From positions 1 to 64,000 of the forward strand of contig JAEZDY010000036.1 in assembly GCA_023417935.1 (NCBI GenBank): DNA of 64,000 nt, written 5' to 3'. A program made the translations under genes and the position numbers. Positions 16,868-25,252 of this stretch are shown here, one piece after another (the first letter of the stretch is position 1; every line of letters starts with the position of its first letter). Source of the stretch: Bacteroidota bacterium (GTDB lineage Bacteria; Bacteroidota; Bacteroidia; Bacteroidales; Lentimicrobiaceae). The notes under the pieces are model-generated. The model did no database searches. It saw only the letters and a list, made by a program, of their open reading frames with translations, and was not told where the DNA came from.

Positions 16868-17521
16868 CTACAGGTAGGCTATAACTGTTTGTTTTCCAGA
16901 TACTTTCTGCCCGATGGTTACTTTTACCTCAGCGCTTTTAGGCAGAAAAATATCCACTCTTGAACCAAATTTAATAAAGCCAAATTCATCGCCCTGCCTT
17001 ATATTATTGCCTTCACGCGCATAGCAGACAATTCTCCTGGCAAGGGCCCCTGCTATTTGTCGCAATAATATTTGTGTGCCTGCATGATTTTCAATTACTA
17101 CTGAGGTGCGTTCGTTGTCAGTAGATGATTTAGGATGCCATGCCACCAGGTATTTACCGGGGTGATATTTCATGAACTTTATGCTCCCCGAGATAGGCGC
17201 CCAGTTAACATGTACATTGTTGGGCGACATGAAAACGGATACCTGTATTCTATCATCTTTAAAATATTCGGGTTCATGCACTTCTTCAATGGCCACTATT
17301 TTGCCATCGGCAGGGCATAATACCCTTGTTTCGTCGGGTGATATAATCCTTTCGGGATTTCTGAAGAATTTAACTATCCACAGAAAGATCAACACAAGTG
17401 CTGCCCATACGATGTAATGCAGATATACAGGCATGGGAATCAACCCTGTAAGGGGCGATAATATACCTAAGGCAATAAAGGAAACAAGTATGATCCAAAA
17501 TCCTTCCCTGTGAATTCTCAT
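16868..17521 (-). CDS. psd: Phosphatidylserine decarboxylase family protein
   Basis: 217 residues, the short PSD type, which decarboxylates phosphatidylserine to phosphatidylethanolamine at the inner membrane. Two hydrophobic segments (about 8-27 and 33-50) precede the catalytic part. 'CPADGKIVAIEEV' and 'VFMSPNNVHVNWAPISG' are family motifs. The self-cleavage site is FGSR near residue 185, with Ser187 the expected pyruvoyl precursor; this replaces the LGST of the long form and is usual for the short group. It is last in the rsfS-ftsH-LUD-DUF2007-cdsA-psd set, 14 bases after cdsA, so CDP-diacylglycerol synthesis and PE formation are linked. Confidence 0.92.
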   Translation of the reverse strand: MRIHREGFWIILVSFIALGILSPLTGLIPMPVYLHYIVWAALVLIFLWIVKFFRNPERIISPDETRVLCPADGKIVAIEEVHEPEYFKDDRIQVSVFMSPNNVHVNWAPISGSIKFMKYHPGKYLVAWHPKSSTDNERTSVVIENHAGTQILLRQIAGALARRIVCYAREGNNIRQGDEFGFIKFGSRVDIFLPKSAEVKVTIGQKVSGKQTVIAYL

Positions 17522-17535
17522 CCCGGCAAAAATAG

Positions 17536-18363
17536 TTAATTTATGTAACGAAGCAACCTAATAAGTATATAAACAACCGGCGCGGCAATGAGGACTGCAT
17601 CAAACCTGTCAAGTATACCACCATGTCCCGGCAGGATGGTACCTGAGTCTTTAACACCGGCGTTTCTTTTAAACATTGATTCAATGAGATCTCCTGCAGT
17701 ACCGGCAGCTACGATGGTAATACCAATCACAAGCCACATAACAACTGAGAACTCGGTAAAAGAAGCTGATATCAGGTATGCTACCAGCAGTCCTGCCAGG
17801 GTGCCACCAGCAAATCCTTCCCATGATTTCTTTGGACTCACCCGTTCGAGCATCTTATGTTTGCCAAACATGGAACCAAAAATATAGGCACCAGAGTCGT
17901 ATATCCATAATATCAGGAAAAACCCAAGCAGTAGACCTGTTTCTCGCCACTTATGTTCTTCAGCAAGATTGAAGAATCCTGATAATAATGCCAGCGGAAA
18001 GGCAATCCATAAGATTCCAAACACCCCCATAGCCACATTCTGCATTGGGGATGGAGTAGTGCGCGATAGCTCATAAACAGCCAGTATAACGGGGATCAGT
18101 AGCAGGAAATATAAAGCGGCATCGGGTAATACGCCGAAGTTCCATGAAACAACAAGGGCATAAGCAGTAATTGCCATTAACATACCTACTATTTTTGAAG
18201 GGTAAACATTCAGGGGTTTACACATTCTGATAAATTCCCAATAGCCGGCGAGTACCACCAATAAGAATAGTGATGCAAAAATCCAGTGATTTAAGATGAC
18301 TGATCCAATGATCACTATTACAAACAGCGCTCCTGTAATAGTACGGAGGGTAAAATTATTCAC
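17536..18363 (-). CDS. cdsA: Phosphatidate cytidylyltransferase
   Basis: 275 residues with about eight membrane helices. It makes CDP-diacylglycerol from phosphatidate and CTP, the precursor of membrane phospholipids. The C-terminal CdsA signature is complete: 'SMFKRNAGVKDSGTILPGHGG' followed by ILDRFD, with the conserved Lys-Asp and Asp residues. It starts at GTG 18363 and overlaps the DUF2007 gene by 8 bases, which implies coupled translation. Length is typical. Confidence 0.95.
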   Translation of the reverse strand: MNNFTLRTITGALFVIVIIGSVILNHWIFASLFLLVVLAGYWEFIRMCKPLNVYPSKIVGMLMAITAYALVVSWNFGVLPDAALYFLLLIPVILAVYELSRTTPSPMQNVAMGVFGILWIAFPLALLSGFFNLAEEHKWRETGLLLGFFLILWIYDSGAYIFGSMFGKHKMLERVSPKKSWEGFAGGTLAGLLVAYLISASFTEFSVVMWLVIGITIVAAGTAGDLIESMFKRNAGVKDSGTILPGHGGILDRFDAVLIAAPVVYILIRLLRYIN

Positions 18364-18559
18364 TTTGAAATTTATTGATTAATTGATTTGCATTGAATGC
18401 GTCTTCTATAGGAACGTAGAGTTCAATATCACCAATGAGGTAAAAAGAATCCTGCTTGTTTACTATAACGGAAACGATGTTGAATTCCTGAAGTTGAGCC
18501 TTTAATAATTCAATTTCTTGGATTTTATCACTTGAGAATATCAGAGTCCAGCCATCCAT
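18356..18559 (-). CDS. DUF2007 domain protein
   Basis: 67 residues, soluble. 'MDGWTLIFSSDKIQEIELLKAQLQEFNI' and the following strands fit the DUF2007 (putative signal-transducing, ferredoxin-like) fold. The function is unknown. It is tightly packed between the LUD gene (5 bases) and cdsA (overlap of 8), which suggests a role tied to this operon. Confidence 0.85.
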   Translation of the reverse strand: MDGWTLIFSSDKIQEIELLKAQLQEFNIVSVIVNKQDSFYLIGDIELYVPIEDAFNANQLINKFQSE

Positions 18560-18564
18560 AATTT

Positions 18565-19251
18565 TTAATTATCAGCATTTGCCTCGTCAGCCATAAATAC
18601 AAACAGCTCCTTAGGTCCATGACCACCACTAACCATTATCTTTTCAATATCATCACTCCTGCTGGAGCCTGTTATGATTGAGATCATAGACGGCAGGCGG
18701 GGTCCATATTTAATGCGCATAAATTCAAATGCCTGCTTAAGGTCGTCAACAACCTGCGAAGTAAATGCAATGATTATGTGGATATCACATGTAACTGGAA
18801 GCTTTCGGCCTGATTCCTGCGATGAACTTATCATAATGCTCCCAGTGCGGGCAATAAGGCATTCACATGAAGTAACAGCAATTTTGTTAAATGCCGGTCC
18901 GGCATTATAAGGATATGCCCTGACACCCGCGTGCTTAAGCAGCCCGGAAATAAGTTCTTCATTACATGCTGCTTCGGTCCATTTATTCTCAATAAATAAC
19001 GCCTTTACTTTTTCAAGCATATCGTCGGGCGATTTACAATAAATAAACTTAGCACCCTGGTTTACCAGTTCATAAGCAAAGCGGATATCATTATCTTCTG
19101 TACTCTTTACATAGACCGATGATTCAACATCATGTTCGGCAAATGGATTTTCAGATGGTTCAAGCAGAGCATGCCTTACTTTCTTAAGCACCTTTTCACG
19201 CGAAGTGCTGTCTTTTAAAGATTCAGAAAGACGTGACGTTTTATTACTCAT
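18565..19251 (-). CDS. LUD domain protein (LutC/YkgG family)
   Basis: 228 residues. The C-terminal two thirds match the LUD fold: 'ACNEELISGLLKHAGV', 'VTSCECLIARTGSIMISSS' and 'VTCDIHIIIAFTSQVVDDL' are family segments. LutC works in lactate oxidation with LutA and LutB, but neither is present in this window. In Bacteroidota a lone LUD protein often follows ftsH, so lactate use should not be assumed. It overlaps the end of ftsH by 8 bases. Confidence 0.88.
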   Translation of the reverse strand: MSNKTSRLSESLKDSTSREKVLKKVRHALLEPSENPFAEHDVESSVYVKSTEDNDIRFAYELVNQGAKFIYCKSPDDMLEKVKALFIENKWTEAACNEELISGLLKHAGVRAYPYNAGPAFNKIAVTSCECLIARTGSIMISSSQESGRKLPVTCDIHIIIAFTSQVVDDLKQAFEFMRIKYGPRLPSMISIITGSSRSDDIEKIMVSGGHGPKELFVFMADEANADN

Positions 19252-21301
19252 CGGCTATTGAAGTCGGGAAATCTTTTTTAGGTTCTGTATTTTCAGTAAC
19301 AGGTGCTGTTGTTTCTGCATTTTCAGTATCAGCAGTCTTTACTTCCTGGGTTTCGGCTTTTTCTGGTAAAGATGTATGGTACTCTTCAAAAGCCCTTTTA
19401 CCAAATATATGTTCGAGGTCCTCCCTGAAGATGACTTCTTTCTTAAGTAGAATATCAGCAAGCTGTTCAAGCTTTGCCTTGTTCTCAATCAAAAGTTTCT
19501 TGGCACGTTCGTATGCAAGATCAATGATTTTCTTTATCTCAATATCAATAGTTTGAGCTGTTGCTTCACTATACGGTTTGGTAAAGGCATATTCCTGCTG
19601 ACCGGTTGAGTCATAATAACTTACATTACCAATTGCTTTGTTCAGTCCGAAAAATACAACCATTGAGTAAGCCTGCTTGGTAACTTTTTCAAGGTCATTG
19701 AGAGCACCTGTTGAGATTTTACCAAATATAATGTCCTCCGAAGCTCTTCCGCCTAAGGTAGCGGTAAGTTCATCAAACATCTGGTCGTAATTTGTCAATT
19801 GCCTTTCCTCAGGGAGGTACCATGCAGCGCCCAGTGCTTTTCCGCGGGGTACAATTGTTACTTTGATCAGCGGGTGGGCATGTTCAAGTAACCAGCTTAT
19901 TGTCGCATGGCCCGCCTCATGATAGGCAATGATCTTCTTTTCGTTTGGTGAAATGATCTTGTTACGTTTTTCAAGGCCACCAACAATACGGTCAACTGCA
20001 TCAATGAAATCCTGCTTTTCAATTTCACCTTTATTGCGGCGTGCTGCAATAAGCGCGGCTTCATTACAAACATTGGCAATATCAGCGCCTGAAAAGCCCG
20101 GTGTTTGTTTTGCAAGGAATTCAGCACTTACTGAATCGGCAGTTTTCAGGGGCTTCATGTGTACTTTAAAAATTGCTTTTCGCTCTTCAATATCGGGCAG
20201 TTCAACATTGATCTGCCTGTCGAAGCGGCCTGCACGTAGTAGTGCCCTGTCAAGAATATCTGCACGGTTAGTAGCAGCCAGTATAATAACGCCTGCATTG
20301 GTAGCAAACCCATCCATTTCAGTGAGAAGCTGATTAAGTGTATTCTCACGCTCGTCATTTGCACCGGTTATTTGGTTTCTGCCCCTGGCACGGCCAATAG
20401 CATCAATTTCATCGATGAAGATGATACATGGTGCTTTCTCTTTTGCCTGCTTGAATAAATCGCGCACCCTTGATGCCCCAACTCCTACAAACATTTCAAC
20501 GAAGTCAGAACCTGAGAGTGAGAAGAATGGCACTTTAGCTTCCCCTGCAACTGCCTTGGCAAGCAAGGTTTTTCCAGTACCCGGAGGGCCTACAAGAAGA
20601 GCACCTTTTGGTATTTTCCCCCCTAGCGTGGTATATTTTTTAGGATTCTTAAGGAAATCAACAATTTCCATGATCTCCACTTTGGCTTCTTCCAGTCCGG
20701 CAACATCATTGAAATTGATATTCACGTGGGTATCCTTATCAAATAGCTGGGCTTTTGATTTTCCAATATTGAATATCTGCCCGCCACCGCCAGCGCCCCT
20801 GCTCATCATCCTCATGAGGAAGAACCATACAGCAACCAGCAGAATAAGTGGCAATATCCATGTCATGGCATCGCCCCAACTCCTGCGAGTTTCATTGGTT
20901 ATATAAACAGGCTCCCTGGCTTCAGCCTGTGCATCATTGAAATCCTTTTCAAAGTTTTCAACTGAGCCAATCTTGTATATGTATTGAGGTCCCGGGGTTG
21001 AGCCAAAAGATTCTGATGGCTGTACATCTTTGTATTTTTCCTTTTTTAAGGTGTCGGGTTTTATATAGATTTCAACAAATTCCTTGTTTACAAGCACGAC
21101 TTTGCTAACGTGTTCTGCTTGCAGCATTCTCTTTACTTCACCCCAGCCAACTTCCTTGGTACTTGTGTTCCAGCTCATGAACTGCATACCAACAATGAGT
21201 ACCAGCAGTAAACCGTAAATCCAATAGAAACTAAATTTGGGTTTTAAATTTTTAGGCTTGTTATTGCCATTATTTGGTTTTGTATTATTATCCTGATCCA
21301 T
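19244..21301 (-). CDS. ftsH: ATP-dependent zinc metalloprotease FtsH
   Basis: 685 residues, membrane-anchored AAA protease that degrades misfolded membrane proteins and regulatory proteins. Helices at about 26-43 and 147-163 flank a periplasmic domain. Walker A GPPGTGKT is at 238-245, Walker B IIFIDEID at 293-300, the second region of homology ends near 'RAGRFDRQ' (about 356-363), and the zinc site HEAGH is at 461-465. The last 40 residues are an acidic Thr/Glu/Ala-rich tail. It is the second gene of the operon, 6 bases after rsfS. Confidence 0.97.
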   Translation of the reverse strand: MDQDNNTKPNNGNNKPKNLKPKFSFYWIYGLLLVLIVGMQFMSWNTSTKEVGWGEVKRMLQAEHVSKVVLVNKEFVEIYIKPDTLKKEKYKDVQPSESFGSTPGPQYIYKIGSVENFEKDFNDAQAEAREPVYITNETRRSWGDAMTWILPLILLVAVWFFLMRMMSRGAGGGGQIFNIGKSKAQLFDKDTHVNINFNDVAGLEEAKVEIMEIVDFLKNPKKYTTLGGKIPKGALLVGPPGTGKTLLAKAVAGEAKVPFFSLSGSDFVEMFVGVGASRVRDLFKQAKEKAPCIIFIDEIDAIGRARGRNQITGANDERENTLNQLLTEMDGFATNAGVIILAATNRADILDRALLRAGRFDRQINVELPDIEERKAIFKVHMKPLKTADSVSAEFLAKQTPGFSGADIANVCNEAALIAARRNKGEIEKQDFIDAVDRIVGGLEKRNKIISPNEKKIIAYHEAGHATISWLLEHAHPLIKVTIVPRGKALGAAWYLPEERQLTNYDQMFDELTATLGGRASEDIIFGKISTGALNDLEKVTKQAYSMVVFFGLNKAIGNVSYYDSTGQQEYAFTKPYSEATAQTIDIEIKKIIDLAYERAKKLLIENKAKLEQLADILLKKEVIFREDLEHIFGKRAFEEYHTSLPEKAETQEVKTADTENAETTAPVTENTEPKKDFPTSIADE

Positions 21302-21307
21302 GATTGG

Positions 21308-21730
21308 TTATGAAGCTTCTGCTGATGAATTTTTCTTGGTTTTCTTTGGCTTGGCACCTTCGGGCACTAACTGTTTCAGGCCTGCATCAGCCCATAATTC
21401 TTCAAGCCGGTAATACTTTCGGTTTGCTTCCTGAAATATATGAATAACTACATCAACATAGTCGAGCAGCACCCATTCAGCATTCTCCAAACCTTCTTTT
21501 TTCCAGACATTTAATCCAACGGCCTTTTTAATTTCCATCTGCACTGAATCGGCTATAGCCTCAACCTGTGCACGTGAATTACCATGACAAACAATAAAGA
21601 AATCGGCAACAGCATTTTTAATATTCCGTAAATCTATCTGTACTACATCTTCACCTTTTTTCTCAAAAACTCCTTCTGCTGCAATAGTTGCAAGCATTTC
21701 AGAAGCTGTTTTGATCTTTTTAGATACCAT
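21308..21730 (-). CDS. rsfS: Ribosome silencing factor RsfS
   Basis: 140 residues, Iojap/RsfS family. It binds ribosomal protein uL14 and prevents subunit joining in starvation. 'DVVQIDLRNIKNAVADFFIVCHGNSRAQVEAIADSV' and 'EGLENAEWVLLDYVDVVIHIF' are the family's core. A Lys/Ser/Ala tail follows. It is the first gene of the operon and lies 25 bases from a TAnnTTTG element. Confidence 0.95.
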   Translation of the reverse strand: MVSKKIKTASEMLATIAAEGVFEKKGEDVVQIDLRNIKNAVADFFIVCHGNSRAQVEAIADSVQMEIKKAVGLNVWKKEGLENAEWVLLDYVDVVIHIFQEANRKYYRLEELWADAGLKQLVPEGAKPKKTKKNSSAEAS

Positions 21731-21754
21731 AGGCTAATTTATATTTTACTTTTG

Positions 21755-21762
21755 CAAAGTTA
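21755..21762 (-). promoter_or_regulatory. -7 element of the rsfS-ftsH-...-psd operon
   Basis: Reverse strand TAACTTTG matches TAnnTTTG, 24 bases upstream of the rsfS ATG. Confidence 0.6.
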
Positions 21763-21855
21763 ATCAATTTATTAAGCTTAAATAAGTCAGGCAACAGCCT
21801 GCCTCGGGTAAGCTATAACGAGGTATCAACAATTGTACCGATTTAATGTTGTTTT

Positions 21856-22617
21856 ATGGCTAATTTACAAGTATTTCCTGAATTCACAATATCAGAGATC
21901 GCAGAAATTGACTCTACCAATAAGTATGCTGAGAAATTTATTAACTCGGGCACGATTACAGAAGGCTCAGTAATATACACCCATAAACAAACAGCCGGTA
22001 TTGGCCAGGCAGGGAATACCTGGGAAAGTGAGCCTTTCATGAACCTGACTGCAAGTATGGTTCTATACCCCGTTTTTCTGATCCCCGCTCATCAGTTTTA
22101 CCTTACTATGGTTGTTTCACTTGCTGTTTGTGATACAGTTGACTTTTTCCTGGATGATGAACATGCCGAAGTAAAATGGCCTAATGACATTTATTGTGGC
22201 AACAGGAAAATAGCAGGCTTACTGATCAAAAACCAGGTGATGGGCACTGAGATTTCTACATCCATAGTAGGGTTGGGTCTTAATATTAATCAAACTGTTT
22301 TTAGAAATGCTCCAAATGCAACATCACTAAAACTATTAACAGGTAGTAATTTTGAAATTGAAAAAGTACTGTCAAAATGGCACAGTACTGTGGCTGAATA
22401 TTACGACATGCTGAAGAGTAACCGAAAAGAACTTTATCGCAGGTATCTGAGTAAACTTTATTTGAAGGATATAAAAGCTAACTACCTGATAGATGGAGAG
22501 GAAGTGACAGCAACAATTACAGGTATAGGCATACACGGTCAGCTGGTATTGACTGACAACCAGGGGAAACGTTATGAGTGTGGATTAAAGGATATTGTCT
22601 TTCCCACCAACAGGTAA
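21856..22617 (+). CDS. birA: Biotin--[acetyl-CoA-carboxylase] ligase
   Basis: 253 residues, catalytic type without an N-terminal DNA-binding domain, so it should biotinylate carboxylase carrier protein but not repress transcription. 'GIGQAGNTWES' (48-58) is the GRGRxGR-type ATP/biotin loop, 'VKWPNDIY' (106-113) the core, and 'RKIAGLLI' (117-124) carries the catalytic Lys. The C-terminal SH3-like domain is present. Its end overlaps the convergent SRPBCC gene by 33 bases. Confidence 0.93.
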   Translation: MANLQVFPEFTISEIAEIDSTNKYAEKFINSGTITEGSVIYTHKQTAGIGQAGNTWESEPFMNLTASMVLYPVFLIPAHQFYLTMVVSLAVCDTVDFFLDDEHAEVKWPNDIYCGNRKIAGLLIKNQVMGTEISTSIVGLGLNINQTVFRNAPNATSLKLLTGSNFEIEKVLSKWHSTVAEYYDMLKSNRKELYRRYLSKLYLKDIKANYLIDGEEVTATITGIGIHGQLVLTDNQGKRYECGLKDIVFPTNR

Positions 22618-23022
22618 CCTTGTTTCGCACTCTTCTTTTACCTTAACTGACAGTATGTTCACAAAGTTAGCAAGGGGCTTTGAAGCGATCATCTTAAGCA
22701 TCATGTTAAGATCAGCATTTAACACCAGCCTGACATTAGTAGAGTTGGCATCAACAGGATCAAGGTGACAATGCAGGTCGAAGCTGAAGGGAGATTTGCC
22801 TTCCGAAACAATCACAATATGATCAAAAGGCTTCTTTGTACTGTATCGCATACCGAGTGTAGCCATGTTCTGGATGTTAAAGCTACAGTGGTCACTGTCG
22901 CTCTCCCAGTCGGTTACCTGGGGCGGCATAAGGGACTCAAAATTGTTGAAGTCAGAAAGAAATTCAAAAATTAACTGAATATTTCTCTCAATATTTACCT
23001 GTTCACTGGTGAATGTTGTCAT
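22585..23022 (-). CDS. SRPBCC family protein
   Basis: 145 residues. 'VNIERNIQLIFEFLSDFNNFESLMPPQVTDW' and the later beta strands fit the START/SRPBCC lipid- or ligand-binding fold, typical of small Bacteroidota members. The ligand is unknown. Its 3' end overlaps birA tail-to-tail. Three copies of a 37-38 bp repeat lie directly upstream. Confidence 0.8.
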   Translation of the reverse strand: MTTFTSEQVNIERNIQLIFEFLSDFNNFESLMPPQVTDWESDSDHCSFNIQNMATLGMRYSTKKPFDHIVIVSEGKSPFSFDLHCHLDPVDANSTNVRLVLNADLNMMLKMIASKPLANFVNILSVKVKEECETRLPVGGKDNIL

Positions 23023-23026
23023 AATT

Positions 23027-23138
23027 ATGGCTTAAGACTAATTATCCAACCTATAATGTTGAATATGGCTAAGTAGTATTTATCCAACCTTTGAATTGAA
23101 TATGGCTTAGAAGTATTTATCCAACCTTTGAAAGTTAA
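23027..23138. repeat. Three tandem copies of a 37-38 bp unit upstream of SRPBCC
   Basis: Copies begin at 23027, 23065 and 23102, each starting ATGGCT and holding TTATCCAACC. The first is 38 bp and more diverged. They lie between the SRPBCC start and the pyrE stop. Confidence 0.85.
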
Positions 23139-23149
23139 AATAGTTCAAA

Positions 23150-23791
23150 CTATTTGCCCCAACCTTCAGGGTTTTCTCTCCATTTTACCAGTGAAAGCTT
23201 ATCAGATTCCTTGATATATTTCATGTCAAAGGCATACTTGATAAGATGGTCATAATCTGTAAGGGTATAAAGCGAGCAATTTTCTGCTTTAAAGTTCTTC
23301 GCTGCTGATTCGAGGCCATAAGTAAAAATGGCAACCATGCCTTTTACAATACAACCAGCTTCGCGCAATGCCTTAACCGCAGCAAGGCTACTCTGACCAG
23401 TTGAAACAAGATCTTCAATTACCACAACTGATTGCCCTGATTCAACCACCCCTTCAATTTGATTTGACATGCCATGCTCTTTCTTGCTTGACCTGACATA
23501 GGCAAATGGAAGTCCCAAATCCTGGGCTACCAGCACGCCATGTGCAATTGCGCCTGTAGCAACACCGGCAATGAGATCAAGCTCTCCAAATTCTTCCCTT
23601 ATCAGTTTGGAGAACTCCTGCCGGATATAGGTTCTTATTTTCGGATAGGATAGTATTTTACGGTTATCACAATAAATAGGTGATTTAATTCCCGAACTCC
23701 AAGTGAATGGATTATTATTGTCTAACTTTATTGCCTTAATTTGCAATAGAAATTCCGCTGTCTCAAGCGCGATAGTATCATTATTACTCAT
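23150..23791 (-). CDS. pyrE: Orotate phosphoribosyltransferase
   Basis: 213 residues from the ATG at 23791, the usual length; a 40-codon longer frame is not needed. It converts orotate and PRPP to orotidine monophosphate in pyrimidine synthesis. 'FTWSSGIKSPIYCDNRKILSYP' and the PRPP loop 'SVVVIEDLVSTGQSSLAAVKALREAG' are diagnostic. Its promoter (23796-23803) and start overlap the start of the divergent NUDIX gene. Confidence 0.95.
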   Translation of the reverse strand: MSNNDTIALETAEFLLQIKAIKLDNNNPFTWSSGIKSPIYCDNRKILSYPKIRTYIRQEFSKLIREEFGELDLIAGVATGAIAHGVLVAQDLGLPFAYVRSSKKEHGMSNQIEGVVESGQSVVVIEDLVSTGQSSLAAVKALREAGCIVKGMVAIFTYGLESAAKNFKAENCSLYTLTDYDHLIKYAFDMKYIKESDKLSLVKWRENPEGWGK

Positions 23792-23795
23792 GCAG

Positions 23796-23803
23796 CAAAT
23801 GTA
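23796..23803 (-). promoter_or_regulatory. pyrE promoter inside the NUDIX start
   Basis: Reverse strand TACATTTG matches TAnnTTTG, and TTTG 18 bases further upstream fits -33. The box ends 4 bases before the pyrE ATG, so the transcript should be leaderless or nearly so. The -7 box contains the NUDIX ATG at 23799. Confidence 0.7.
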
Positions 23804-24407
23804 CAAAGTTTTTATTTTCGACAAACTAATAATACTGTCAAACGAACCGGTGTTAAGTGCAAAATACAAAACTGCGCAACAAATTGAGGCTGCTTCAAAA
23901 AAATCAGTCAAAGAAGCTTACACTAATTTCGTCAATAAACCGGGCGACAATATTTTAATAATATATAACAACGAAAGTGTAAAAAGATTGCTTGATGATT
24001 TTATTTCTTTATTCTGGTATGTAGAAGCAGCAGGCGGCATGGTTTATAATTCAAAAGGTGAAAGGCTGTTTATTTACAGGTTTGGCAAATGGGATCTGCC
24101 TAAGGGGAAAATAGAAAAGAATGAATCACATCAGCAGGCTGCTGTAAGGGAAGTACAGGAAGAAACCGGATTAATGGAAGTAATTATTACAGAGGAATTG
24201 CCGTCAACATTCCACATCTTTGACCACAAAGGAAAGAAAGTGTTGAAACGCACCTACTGGTTCAGGATGATTTACAACGGAAAAACCGACCCAAAACCTC
24301 AGCTTGAAGAAGAAATTACAGAAGCAATTTGGGTGCCCGATGCAGAAATCAACAAGGTATACTCAAATACTTATTCATCTCTGAAACCTTTGATTATTGA
24401 GGAATAA
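23799..24407 (+). CDS. NUDIX hydrolase
   Basis: 202 residues from ATG 23799 (MYKVFIFDK), a start form usual in Bacteroidota relatives; ATG 23790 is possible and would share bases with the pyrE start codon. The Nudix box spans 103-125 (GKIEKNES...REVQEETGL), with the catalytic Glu pair in EET. It should hydrolyse a nucleoside diphosphate linked to another group; the substrate is not readable. An N-terminal domain of about 75 residues precedes the box. Confidence 0.9.
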   Translation: MYKVFIFDKLIILSNEPVLSAKYKTAQQIEAASKKSVKEAYTNFVNKPGDNILIIYNNESVKRLLDDFISLFWYVEAAGGMVYNSKGERLFIYRFGKWDLPKGKIEKNESHQQAAVREVQEETGLMEVIITEELPSTFHIFDHKGKKVLKRTYWFRMIYNGKTDPKPQLEEEITEAIWVPDAEINKVYSNTYSSLKPLIIEE

Positions 24408-24448
24408 TTTACCTCGCAAAGTTTGATCAATAACGGGCTTTATAATAA

Positions 24449-24687
24449 TTACTTAATAAGCTTCCCGCTGCTGACCTGGTTATTACTGATCACTGTATAT
24501 ACGTACAAACCAGGCTTTAGGATATTAGAGTTCCATACCACGTTATTGTCGGTGACCGGGATTTGTCAGATATCCATCATCCTGACAAAACACAAGGTCT
24601 ACAGATCCCGGCTTGAATTGGGAATATAATCTGCCCGTATACTCCAAACCAGGAGAGAAAAATAATAACAGTTACGATCCATCTCAT
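24449..24687 (-). pseudogene. Decayed T9SS cargo relic: signal peptide joined to sorting tail
   Basis: On the reverse strand an ATG at 24687 starts MRWIVTVIIFLSWFGVYGQ, a good signal peptide, and the frame ends after 34 residues. Further on, the frame ending at TAA 24449-24451 reads '...NNVVWNSNILKPGLYVYTV' and ends SSGKLIK, a textbook end of a T9SS type A sorting domain. Between them at least two frames are needed ('KPGSVDLVF', then the tail), with stops such as TGA in the tail frame. The whole mature body is gone. I read this as a cargo gene that suffered a large internal deletion and then frameshifts. It is not translated as one protein. Confidence 0.72.
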
Positions 24688-24770
24688 TTTAATAGTGTCA
24701 AGTTACCAGAATATGACATCTCCATACGAAAGAAAAAGAACAAGTAAAAGTAATAAAACTCAGGTTATTT

Positions 24771-25241
24771 TTAATCTTGAACCGGAAGCTTAACTTTGGT
24801 AGGAATAAAAACACTAACATCTCCCCCATTCTTGTATATATCGCGCACAATTGAAGAGTTGATGGATGTGTATTCGGGGGTAGTAAGCAGAAAAATAGTT
24901 TCAATGACGGGATACATTTTTTTATTCACCTGCCCAACAGTTCTTTCAAACTCAAAATCTGCTGAAGTTCTTAAACCTCTTAGGATATACTGTGCATCTA
25001 CCTTCCTGCAGAAGTCAACGGTAAGCCCGGAGTAATAGTCAACATGTACTGATGCACAATCATCAAAAGTTTGCTTTATCCAGTTCATTCGATCTTCGAG
25101 TGAGAACTGATTTTTCTTCTCAATATTCTGGCCAACAGCAATAATGATTTCATCAAACAGTGGTATTGCTCTTCTGATGATATTTTCATGGCCAAGCGTG
25201 ATTGGATCAAACGACCCTGGAAAAACAGCCCTTTTAAACAT
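24771..25241 (-). CDS. coaD: Phosphopantetheine adenylyltransferase
   Basis: 156 residues. It transfers AMP to 4'-phosphopantetheine in coenzyme A synthesis. 'FPGSFDPITLGH' (7-18) contains the TxGH nucleotide-binding motif (T15-H18), and INSSIVR (127-133) is the second motif (ISSTxxR type). Length is normal. It follows rsmD by 11 bases, and the pair probably forms one transcript with DUF3822. Confidence 0.95.
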   Translation of the reverse strand: MFKRAVFPGSFDPITLGHENIIRRAIPLFDEIIIAVGQNIEKKNQFSLEDRMNWIKQTFDDCASVHVDYYSGLTVDFCRKVDAQYILRGLRTSADFEFERTVGQVNKKMYPVIETIFLLTTPEYTSINSSIVRDIYKNGGDVSVFIPTKVKLPVQD

Positions 25242-25252
25242 GTTATCAGTAT

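Noticed and set aside
18565..19251. Lactate utilisation operon (LutABC)
   Set aside because: LutA and LutB are absent; the lone LUD gene sits in the ftsH-cdsA operon.
23027..23138. Possible CRISPR array
   Set aside because: Copies are directly adjacent with no unique spacers, only three in number, and no cas genes are present.
24423..24629. Plus-strand frame of 68 residues between NUDIX and coaD
   Set aside because: It is the antisense of a T9SS sorting-tail relic that reads much better on the minus strand; the plus-strand protein has no recognisable features beyond chance hydrophobicity.
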